Positions 1 through 6,095 of a DNA stretch of 10,002 bases are shown here, piece after piece. Under the pieces are notes generated by a model. It made no database searches. It was not told the DNA's origin and saw nothing but the letters and a program-made list of their open reading frames with translations. Location of the stretch: positions 1-10,002 of the forward strand of contig DIEQ01000141.1 of NCBI GenBank assembly GCA_002418705.1. Reading direction: 5' to 3'. Position 1 is the first letter of the stretch, and each line of letters opens with the position of its first letter. A program made the translations under genes and the position numbers. Origin of the DNA: Mageeibacillus sp. UBA5770 (GTDB lineage: Bacteria; Bacillota_A; Clostridia; Saccharofermentanales; Saccharofermentanaceae).

Positions 1-459
1 ATACAGAGAATCAGAATTTGCAGGGTCATCGAGCGCTGCGTTAATTCCTGACGAAATGATAATTTCGCCGGGCTCAGGCCTTGCATAGTCGATTAGCCCA
101 ACATTATACATACCCGGATCGACAATCGGTCTTGCAGACTGGGATGTCTGTGCGGCGGCCGTTGTTGCGGAAGCGCAATGATATTGATCTGCGGCCACTG
201 TCGCAGCACACGCGGAAGTCATTACGGCAGTACCGGCAGCAGTTTCTCCAGTCCGCTGTAATCCTTGAATAAAGGGAAAGGATATTATTAATGCTGCAAT
301 GCAGGCAGCAGCGAGAAGTCCGCCTAAGGTATATTTTTTAATCTTCAGCACAGCAGCTTTTCGCTTAGACACCTGCAACATAAGCGCAATTGTATTTTTG
401 TCAAATTCCGGATCGAATCTGACTTCATCAATGGCCATCTTATATGGATTGTCATTCAT
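1..459 (-). CDS. Membrane-anchored anti-sigma-factor-like protein, 3' end cut by window edge
   Basis: The frame is open from an ATG at 459 to the left edge, giving 153 residues with no stop, so the C-terminus lies outside the window. The ATG overlaps the sigma gene's TGA stop (ATGA), which implies translational coupling; a GGAG sits 10 bases upstream (470-473). Visible layout: a short charged cytoplasmic N-terminus (residues 1-43, with Lys/Arg at 32-42), one hydrophobic membrane segment (about 44-66), an Ala/Thr-rich linker (about 71-110), then the start of a presumably external domain (about 112 on, containing PGEIIISSGINAALDDP). One-pass proteins encoded directly after an ECF sigma gene are usually its anti-sigma factor, holding the sigma at the membrane until a signal arrives. 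No zinc-binding HxxxCxxC motif is seen, so this is not a classical ZAS-type anti-sigma. The role is inferred from position and topology. Alternative: a sigma-controlled surface protein. Confidence 0.75.
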   Translation of the reverse strand, partial: MNDNPYKMAIDEVRFDPEFDKNTIALMLQVSKRKAAVLKIKKYTLGGLLAAACIAALIISFPFIQGLQRTGETAAGTAVMTSACAATVAADQYHCASATTAAAQTSQSARPIVDPGMYNVGLIDYARPEPGEIIISSGINAALDDPANSDSLY

Positions 460-944
460 AAAAAATCATCTCCAATCATCGTTTTCAGAAGCATCCGGCC
501 ACGGGATAACCATGTGCCTACCGTTGCCGGCTTGTTGCCTGTAATGACGGCTATCTCCTCTATCGAATACCCTTCATAATAGAAGAGATGAATGGGTATC
601 CGATATTTCTCATCCAGATTCAAAACATAGATCAGCAAAGCGGATTTTTCTGAGGGCATAAACCCAAGATTATCCGGCAGTGATGTAGTGCGTTTTTTCC
701 AGCCCGACTTCAGGTAATCCTTGCATTTATTGCTCGTCACGCTCATAATCCATGCTTTTCGCTTTAATTCATGATCAAAATGCGGTGCTTTCTGTATGTA
801 GGTAATAAACACATCCTGAGCAATATCCTCAGCATCTGAGTGATTTTTGACATATGAATAGGCAAATCGGAGTACACTTGCGCTGTATGTCTGAACAATC
901 AGGCTGACGGCTTCATCTGACTCAGAAGACAAACCCATGTGCAT
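456..944 (-). CDS. ECF-type RNA polymerase sigma factor
   Basis: A 162-residue protein, normal for ECF sigma factors, with only regions 2 and 4. Region 2 covers about residues 12-80 and includes the characteristic DAEDIAQDVF (37-46) and a region 2.4-like AWIMSVTSNKCKDYLKS (64-80). Region 4 covers about 100-156, with a helix-turn-helix in YSIEEIAVITGNKPATVGTW (126-145) followed by LSRGRMLLK. Such proteins direct RNA polymerase to a small regulon, usually for envelope or environmental stress. The start was chosen at 944, 5 bases after GGAGG (950-954); ATGs at 938 and 947 in the same frame are alternatives. The frame stays open to an ATG at 1001, but that would place the start upstream of the promoter found at 969-997. 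The stop overlaps the downstream anti-sigma-like gene. The family call is firm; the signal and regulon are unknown. Confidence 0.93.
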   Translation of the reverse strand: MHMGLSSESDEAVSLIVQTYSASVLRFAYSYVKNHSDAEDIAQDVFITYIQKAPHFDHELKRKAWIMSVTSNKCKDYLKSGWKKRTTSLPDNLGFMPSEKSALLIYVLNLDEKYRIPIHLFYYEGYSIEEIAVITGNKPATVGTWLSRGRMLLKTMIGDDFL

Positions 945-968
945 CATCACCTCCTTACATATATAACG

Positions 969-997
969 ATTGTAGAAACAGGTATTTTTCATGTCAG
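969..997 (-). promoter_or_regulatory. Housekeeping-type promoter for the sigma/anti-sigma operon
   Basis: On the minus strand, CTGACA (997-992) and TACAAT (974-969) are separated by exactly 17 bases. Each matches the sigma-A consensus at 5 of 6 positions. Transcription would start near 962, leaving only about 18 bases to the start codon at 944, just enough for the AGGAGG. This supports a start at 944 or 938. The promoter looks like a housekeeping one rather than an ECF-type GAAC/CGT promoter, so autoregulation by the sigma factor is not evident. Confidence 0.65.
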
Positions 998-1075
998 GCA
1001 AATTTTTGCGGCGAAAATAAATATAATAATAATTTATAATATACCACTACAATAATATTATTTGATTTAAATAAG

Positions 1076-1126
1076 AAGAGACTGCTGCACGCAGTGATAT
1101 AAATCACATAAATGCAGCAGTCTCTT
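1076..1126 (-). terminator. Long hairpin terminator after the permease gene
   Basis: Perfect 14-base inverted repeat: 1076-1089 (AAGAGACTGCTGCA on the plus strand) pairs with 1113-1126. A second small stem nests inside it (GTGAT 1094-1098 with ATCAC 1103-1107, loop ATAA). On the minus strand the stem is followed by CTTATTTAAAT, a moderately U-rich tail. It lies 22 bases beyond the permease stop and before the sigma promoter, so it separates the two transcription units. Confidence 0.75.
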
Positions 1127-1148
1127 TGGGATCAATTCAGTTTTTTAG

Positions 1149-2555
1149 TTATACAGGCTGGAGGGATTCCTCCAGCTGCTCTGTGGCTTCCAATTTTGCG
1201 TTATTGATTTCACTGAGTGATGCCGGTTTGAAGGCCGGGGCCCTTTTAATTACTTTAACCCAAAACAATGCATATGTGATCATGACTGCCATAAGTGCGA
1301 AGAAGATCTTGTAAATGGTTATCCTTGCTTCACCTTCCGCAATATTCCATATCATGAATATATTACCGGCTATGCATATAACCTGAGGGATGCCAAAGAA
1401 AGTGAGTTTCTTATTTCTACCCTCGGCATCCGGATATCTCTTCCTCAAAACCAGGACTGTTATATTTACCAGAATGTAGGACGTCAGCCAGAAGCAGGAT
1501 GCAGCAAGCAGCAGGGTTATTAATCCGGAATTATTTGTAAACCCCGTGATAAGCAGTGCTGAGATACTGACAAACATCAAGGCCAGTCCGGCGACCGGAG
1601 TACCGTTTTTGTTTTTCTTTTTAAAGACAGCAGGCATCATCTCAGCATCAGCCATTCCACTTAAGATTCTTGTCACGCTGCCAAGAACTGTATTGATTGT
1701 ACTGACTCCGGCAAGAATTGTTACAATTCCCATCCAGTAGCTGCCGGCCTGTCCGAGCAAATTTCCTGCGAAAAGCATATGCGGGACATCGCTGGCGATC
1801 AGCTCTTCCATAGTGACATAATTTGTCATTCCGTAACCTAGTACGCTCTGTACGACAAAAAGGATAAGGATTCCGAATATCATCGCGAGAGGTACATCTC
1901 TTTTGGGGTTTTTCAAGTCTTTTGAAATCGGTATGACGAATTCGATGCCGATAAACAGCCAGAAGGCCAGTGCCGCCAGGGAGACGATTCCCGAAACACC
2001 TGTAACCGGGGCACTCTGTACCGACGCATCGACAAGTACTCCCGTACCCAGTTTGAATGCGCTTATGATGCCCATTGCGACCAGTGAACCCAATAAGAGA
2101 ACAACAGTCAGGTTCTGAATTTTAGCAAAGATATCAATTCCAAGCAGGTTAACAATAAGAAGTGCTGCGAGAATTATCAGGCTGATAACCAGAGCAGGAA
2201 CCTGTTTGAAAAATGTCTGGTTCAATACAATACCGCACATCGCCATTTCAACAGAGCCGGCCAGAAGGTTGGTAATAAAGTAGGCTGACAGATTGGACAC
2301 GATCGAAGGTACGGGACCGAGGCCGGCCAGCGTGTACTGTCCGAGTCCGCCCTCTACCCCGGGCATCATGCCGTGAAGTTCACCGAAAGAAAAAGCCAGA
2401 AAAATGTTCAGGATAACTACGATAAACATGGAAATGATGAATCCGTATCCCGCCAGACCCATTCCTTTTCCTAGTGACAACAGACAGCTGGTCGCCACAA
2501 TTAGCCCGATGCATACTGATATTGCACTGCCAAGACCTAGTTTTTTCGTTTTCAT
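1149..2555 (-). CDS. APC-family amino acid/amine permease
   Basis: A 468-residue, highly hydrophobic protein with about 12 predicted membrane helices, typical of the amino acid-polyamine-organocation superfamily. The first helix carries the glycine-rich substrate-binding region (GLGSAISVCIGLIVATS, residues 7-23). The cytoplasmic signature after a middle helix is clear: GIEFVIPISKDLKNPKRDVP (213-232), matching the family's E-x(5)-NPkRdvP pattern. The C-terminus (about 445-468) is hydrophilic. Start at 2555: GAGGGGG lies 6 bases upstream, and the 20 extra residues possible from 2615 would use the leader and its hairpin. The gene follows the oxidoreductase operon on the same strand, so it probably imports the operon's substrate or exchanges it with a product; the substrate is not readable. 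It is preceded by a terminator-like hairpin (2596-2624) with little room for a separate promoter, suggesting expression by read-through. Confidence 0.92.
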   Translation of the reverse strand: MKTKKLGLGSAISVCIGLIVATSCLLSLGKGMGLAGYGFIISMFIVVILNIFLAFSFGELHGMMPGVEGGLGQYTLAGLGPVPSIVSNLSAYFITNLLAGSVEMAMCGIVLNQTFFKQVPALVISLIILAALLIVNLLGIDIFAKIQNLTVVLLLGSLVAMGIISAFKLGTGVLVDASVQSAPVTGVSGIVSLAALAFWLFIGIEFVIPISKDLKNPKRDVPLAMIFGILILFVVQSVLGYGMTNYVTMEELIASDVPHMLFAGNLLGQAGSYWMGIVTILAGVSTINTVLGSVTRILSGMADAEMMPAVFKKKNKNGTPVAGLALMFVSISALLITGFTNNSGLITLLLAASCFWLTSYILVNITVLVLRKRYPDAEGRNKKLTFFGIPQVICIAGNIFMIWNIAEGEARITIYKIFFALMAVMITYALFWVKVIKRAPAFKPASLSEINNAKLEATEQLEESLQPV

Positions 2556-2595
2556 GTTGTTCCCCCTCTGTTTTTTATTCGTTTCCAGCAACAAA

Positions 2596-2624
2596 AACGA
2601 CGTCCTGAAGTTCAAGACGCCGTT
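2596..2624 (-). terminator. Intrinsic terminator or attenuator between oxidoreductase operon and permease
   Basis: On the minus strand a 13-pair stem (two G-U pairs, loop of 3) spans 2624-2596, beginning AACGGCGTC and ending GACGTCGTT, and runs straight into a T-rich tail (T5 at 2597-2593, then GTT). It is a textbook rho-independent terminator for the minus strand and has no T tract on the plus strand. It lies 82 bases after the DAO-family gene's stop and 27 bases before the permease ribosome binding site, so it may work as an adjustable read-through point rather than a simple end. Confidence 0.8.
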
Positions 2625-2655
2625 GTCATATACCTGATGAGAATCTGTTTGATAG

Positions 2656-2707
2656 GATCAGTTTAGTTCAAGATAATGTCCCTGCATTGTAAAAATCGGA
2701 ACTGATC
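2656..2707. repeat. 8-base inverted repeat upstream of the intergenic terminator
   Basis: GATCAGTT (2656-2663) and AACTGATC (2700-2707) are perfect complements 36 bases apart, overlapping the DAO gene's TGA stop. AGTTC and GAACT inside or beside the arms offer a competing pairing. It could be a long-range helix in the RNA ahead of the terminator at 2596-2624, or chance. No regulator or ligand motif was recognised. Confidence 0.25.
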
Positions 2708-3830
2708 AGATCTTTGCCTGAAATCGGTTATATCGGAAAGCACTCATATCCAGCACAGTATCTTCTCCTGCCGCCATTTGAGACAAAACTGTGCCCACGG
2801 CAGGAGAAATTCCGAATCCGTGTCCGGAAAAGGCACATGCCAGGATAAGTCCCGGAACTTCTTCGACATGACTGATTACCGGAACGTGATCCACACATAC
2901 ATCTATCCAGCCCGCCCATGTCCTGATTATTTTTGCATCTTCCAGGCAGGGGAAATATTTCATGATGCCCCGGCAGATGCACGACGCCGTAAGACTGCTT
3001 GTTGTGGGTGATCCGTTGTCCTTATTCACATCTTCAAACCCCGAAGAACCTCCGAAAACAAATGAACCGTGTTTGCTCTGATGTCCGTAAAAATCTGCAG
3101 CCGCGGTGCCAAGCATCTGATAGAACATGGGGGGCTGTGCTTCCGTTACGAGTACTTCAAGTTCTGCCTGTGTCATCGGCAGGTCAATGCCAACGGTTGC
3201 AGCGATTTTCCTGCTCCCGTATCCTGCAGCAAGAATGATGGTATCACCTTCATATACATTTTGTGATGTGATGACCTGTCTTGCCACCCCTCGTATTTTA
3301 CGGATTTCAAGAACCTCTTCGCCGGTAATAAACTGTACACAGGATCGCCTGGCTTTCCGGTAATAGGCCAGTGTGGCCAGCATCGGATTCGCATGTCCGT
3401 CGGTCGGGCACCAGCTCGCACCGGTCACTTCATCTGAAAGATAGGGACAGATCGATTTTGCTTCCTCACCGCTGATCATTTTTACGTCAAGTCCGAGGGA
3501 TGAAGCGCTGTTTGTGAGGCCTTCCAGGATTTTCATGTGCTCTGCTGTTTTGCCGAGCCGCAGATTCCCGTCCTGATAGTATTCAACATCCATTTCAAGT
3601 TCTTCTGACAGTGTCGGCCACAAGTTTTGTACGCCATACATCGCAAGCGGCAGTTCCCTTTTGTCACGGCCGGACTGCCTTACGCCGCCTCCGTTCCTGC
3701 TTGAGCCGCCGTTCCCGATATCGCCGCTATTTTCAAGCACAATGACCGAAAAGCCCTTTTGCGCCAGATAATATGCTGTCGAGTTTCCGATTATACCGGC
3801 ACCGATGATGATTACGTCTGCATGGTTCAT
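2706..3830 (-). CDS. FAD-dependent oxidoreductase, DAO family (beta-like subunit)
   Basis: A 374-residue, single-domain-length member of the DAO family (sarcosine oxidase beta, glycine oxidase, HcnC, opine oxidase B, D-hydroxyproline dehydrogenase beta). Visible: the N-terminal Rossmann motif VIIIGAGIIGNSTAYYLAQKG (residues 6-26) for FAD, an acidic ribose-binding Glu at 33 (VLENSG), the SSRNGGGVRQSG stretch (43-54) typical of the sarcosine oxidase beta/HcnC group, RTWAGWIDVCVDHVPVI (303-319), and the C-terminal FAD-contacting FSGHGFGISPAVG (334-346). It should carry the substrate-oxidising active site, dehydrogenating the C-N bond of an amine or amino acid. The start at 3830 follows the previous stop by one base, with AAGGAG 10 bases upstream. 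Last gene of the five-gene operon. Substrate unknown. Confidence 0.9.
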   Translation of the reverse strand: MNHADVIIIGAGIIGNSTAYYLAQKGFSVIVLENSGDIGNGGSSRNGGGVRQSGRDKRELPLAMYGVQNLWPTLSEELEMDVEYYQDGNLRLGKTAEHMKILEGLTNSASSLGLDVKMISGEEAKSICPYLSDEVTGASWCPTDGHANPMLATLAYYRKARRSCVQFITGEEVLEIRKIRGVARQVITSQNVYEGDTIILAAGYGSRKIAATVGIDLPMTQAELEVLVTEAQPPMFYQMLGTAAADFYGHQSKHGSFVFGGSSGFEDVNKDNGSPTTSSLTASCICRGIMKYFPCLEDAKIIRTWAGWIDVCVDHVPVISHVEEVPGLILACAFSGHGFGISPAVGTVLSQMAAGEDTVLDMSAFRYNRFQAKI

Positions 3831-3831
3831 C

Positions 3832-4161
3832 TTATTCCAACTCCTTCGCTTCGTTCCCGAGGACCTTCATCTCAACAGGCCTCATTGGAGCTCTTGATAC
3901 GGATGGCTCCAGCTGATACAAAGATATACCGAGTTCTGTGGCTACGATACCCTTTACCAGGCGTCCGCAGGTTTGTCCCTGGCAAAGGCCCATGCCGGTC
4001 CGAAGATATCTTCTGATTTCGGTGATCGTGTACATGCCCTCATGAACGGCCTTCCTGATTTCCCCTTTTGTTATTTCCTCACAGCGGCAAATAACAATAC
4101 CGTCGTCAGGCTGCGGAACAAATCCGCCGATTTGGGTGGAGCGGTCTGTTATTTTACTCAT
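3832..4161 (-). CDS. Stand-alone BFD-type [2Fe-2S] protein
   Basis: A 109-residue protein with the bacterioferritin-associated-ferredoxin (BFD/Fer2_BFD) pattern: CRCEEIT with Cys25 and Cys27, and GMGLCQGQTCG with Cys60 and Cys65, giving CxC...CxxxxC for one [2Fe-2S] cluster. The GMGxCQGxxC form is the one found in the alpha subunits of opine oxidase/HcnB-type enzymes, where it is normally fused to the flavoprotein; here it is a separate gene. The tail (about 85-109) is Pro- and Glu-rich and unassigned. Start: ATG at 4161, because GGGAGGAG (4170-4177) lies 8 bases upstream; a TTG at 4167 is possible but too close. It begins 2 bases after the alpha-like gene and ends 1 base before the DAO gene, so a structural role in the complex is likely. 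Confidence 0.87.
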   Translation of the reverse strand: MSKITDRSTQIGGFVPQPDDGIVICRCEEITKGEIRKAVHEGMYTITEIRRYLRTGMGLCQGQTCGRLVKGIVATELGISLYQLEPSVSRAPMRPVEMKVLGNEAKELE

Positions 4162-4163
4162 CT

Positions 4164-5741
4164 TCAAATCTCCTCCCGGCGAAAGAACCGGGCACTCAAT
4201 GCCAATTCTGCAGGAACGATCATGGTCAGTAAGTTTGTATGGTCAAAGAACTTTGCTGTCCTGACTTCGACGATTTCTCCCTCACAGATTTCCTGTCCTC
4301 TTCTGTCTAGCGCCTTTCCCCGATCTCCTTTTTGAGGGAGCGGAAGAAATTCATACGGCAGTGTTATGGATGCATATCCCTGAGAGTAATTTTCATTCAC
4401 AAGGAAAATCGCCTGACCGGAACAGGCCGCAACACACATGCCGCAGCCGCTGCATTCGCTTGCAGAATCATATACTGGCAGGGACGTGATTTTCTCGCCG
4501 ATTTTTATGCATTTTTTTGAACAGGCATCCTGGCATGGATTACATGGAATGTTCTGCGTGCATTCGATAACCGGATGCAGCCCCCGGCATGAAATCACAC
4601 CGGGAAATCGGCTGATTTCCGTTTCTTCGATATATCCTTTCTTCAAAAGACTTACGGAGATATCGATGCCTTCATCCGTTTTTTCAATTGTCTTTCCTCT
4701 GTTATCAGGCGAGAACATACCTTCACGAAGGCTCTGCAGCGCTTTTTCCATAGAGCTTACCCGTGCAAGGGCTTCATCGGCTTCAAGGAATCCTAAGTAT
4801 TCGGATGCGGCGATACCTGACATGCGGCCTTCAATCATGGCTGAACTTGCCTCTTCAATGCCTGACACATCACCTGCAACAAAGATGCCGGGTATTGATG
4901 TGTCTCCTTTTTCGCCGCACACCGCAACATAACCGCCCGGTGTATCTTTCATCGTACAGCCGGCCATTTTTAACAGCTGGGACATGGGTGATAAACCGAC
5001 TGCAAGACAGATGGTGTCCACATCAAAATGCTTCTCGGTACCAGAAATAATATTCCATGAGCCGTCTACCTGTCCTATGGTTACACCGGTGACGGATTCT
5101 TCGCCCTCCGCCCGGATTATTGTATGTGAAAGATAGAAAGGGACACCGCATCTGGCTAGTTTCGCCGCATGTACACCATAACCGCCAATCCTCGGAGCAG
5201 CATCAGCCACAGCAGCCACTTCACACCCTGCCTGCATCAGCTGATAACTGACAACCAGGCCGACATTCCCCGAACCGAGCATCAGTACTTTTCGGCCGGG
5301 TCTGACATGATGCAGGTTCATCATTGTCTGAGCTGCTCCGGCACCGATCACTCCGGGTAAAGTCCAGCCCTCGAATGTAATCATATTTTCTGATGCGCCT
5401 GTCGCAACAATAATGGCATCGGCTTTATAGTGACTCATCATCCCATCCATACTGACGGTAATTTCCCTGTCCATATACAAACCTATGACAACAGCGTTCA
5501 ATACGACTTCAACACCGTTTTCATTTGCCTCCCGCAATAAATCTTCGCCGATTTTGAAACCGCGGATTTTTGCTTTGTGTTCCTTTGATCCGAAGAACTT
5601 ATGAATCTGCTTGAAGAGCTGTCCGCCCGGCTTTGCGTTCTCGTCAAAAACGACAACGCTCATACTGTTTTTTGCAGCTTCTATAGCAGCAGACAAGCCT
5701 GCAGGACCGGCACCGATAACAATGAGATCGTATCTTTTCAT
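4164..5741 (-). CDS. FAD/NAD(P)-type flavoprotein with C-terminal two-cluster ferredoxin domain (alpha-like subunit)
   Basis: 525 residues. Residues 1-320 form a two-dinucleotide-binding flavoprotein: DLIVIGAGPAGLSAA (5-19) for FAD, ATGA (113-116), MLGSGNVGLVVS (154-165) for the second nucleotide, and GIFVAGDVSGIEEAS (285-299). This matches HcnB, opine oxidase A and D-hydroxyproline dehydrogenase alpha. Residues about 385-450 carry Cys394, 400, 403, 407, 411 and then 430, 433, 436, 440; the second set is a clean CxxCxxCxxxC, so two [4Fe-4S] clusters are likely. A beta-rich tail follows (about 455-525). It probably relays electrons from the DAO subunit to a carrier. Start at 5741, after GGGGGA (spacing about 8) and 4 bases from the previous stop. 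Usual relatives end in a BFD domain; here that module is the next gene. Confidence 0.9.
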   Translation of the reverse strand: MKRYDLIVIGAGPAGLSAAIEAAKNSMSVVVFDENAKPGGQLFKQIHKFFGSKEHKAKIRGFKIGEDLLREANENGVEVVLNAVVIGLYMDREITVSMDGMMSHYKADAIIVATGASENMITFEGWTLPGVIGAGAAQTMMNLHHVRPGRKVLMLGSGNVGLVVSYQLMQAGCEVAAVADAAPRIGGYGVHAAKLARCGVPFYLSHTIIRAEGEESVTGVTIGQVDGSWNIISGTEKHFDVDTICLAVGLSPMSQLLKMAGCTMKDTPGGYVAVCGEKGDTSIPGIFVAGDVSGIEEASSAMIEGRMSGIAASEYLGFLEADEALARVSSMEKALQSLREGMFSPDNRGKTIEKTDEGIDISVSLLKKGYIEETEISRFPGVISCRGLHPVIECTQNIPCNPCQDACSKKCIKIGEKITSLPVYDSASECSGCGMCVAACSGQAIFLVNENYSQGYASITLPYEFLPLPQKGDRGKALDRRGQEICEGEIVEVRTAKFFDHTNLLTMIVPAELALSARFFRREEI

Positions 5742-5745
5742 AGAT

Positions 5746-6069
5746 TTATTCCCCCTGTATCGGTTTTTGAGCTGATACACCGTATTGCGTCTGAATATTC
5801 ATCCCTGCCTGAAGCGGAGTAACACAGGTCCTGACGTTAGGCTTACCGTTAATGACCATGACACAATCGGTACATCTGCCGATGGCGCAGAAGATACCCC
5901 GCGGTTTGTGCTTTTTGCCTGTAAAACGGTGAATATTGACACCGGCTGATTTAAGGGCGGCCGCTACCGGTTCCCCTTCCAATCCGGCAAGGATGCGCCC
6001 GTCATATGTAAATGTTACGGTCGTCTTAGCTTCCGGTTTTCCAAGTATCGGGTGATCCTCAATTCTCAT
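5746..6069 (-). CDS. Small [2Fe-2S] ferredoxin-like protein (gamma-like subunit, HcnA type)
   Basis: A 107-residue protein of the Fer2_4 type, as found at the N-terminus of sarcosine oxidase alpha and as separate small subunits HcnA and D-hydroxyproline dehydrogenase gamma. Signature: GIFCAIGRCTDCVMVINGKP (58-77) with Cys61, Cys66, Cys69 and a fourth, Cys82, in NVRTC; these bind one plant-type [2Fe-2S] cluster. The N-terminal half (17-45) has the expected TVTFTYDGRILAGLEGEPVAAAL beta-grasp start. Start at 6069 with AGGAG 9 bases upstream and a 26-base gap from the previous gene. It should pass electrons between flavins in the complex encoded immediately downstream. Confidence 0.9.
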   Translation of the reverse strand: MRIEDHPILGKPEAKTTVTFTYDGRILAGLEGEPVAAALKSAGVNIHRFTGKKHKPRGIFCAIGRCTDCVMVINGKPNVRTCVTPLQAGMNIQTQYGVSAQKPIQGE

Positions 6070-6095
6070 GATGTTCAGCTCCTGTCATCAAATCA

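Noticed and set aside
945..1001. Upstream extension of the sigma factor start to the ATG at 1001
   Set aside because: It would lie upstream of the -10 element at 969-974 and lacks a ribosome binding site, while AGGAGG precedes the ATG at 944.
1051..1062. Perfect 12-base palindrome AATAATATTATT
   Set aside because: It lies in very AT-rich intergenic DNA where such palindromes arise easily, and no partner elements were seen.
4438..4932. 164-codon plus-strand open frame opposite the alpha-like flavoprotein gene
   Set aside because: Antisense to a gene with clear FAD, nucleotide and Fe-S motifs; most likely a by-product of codon bias.
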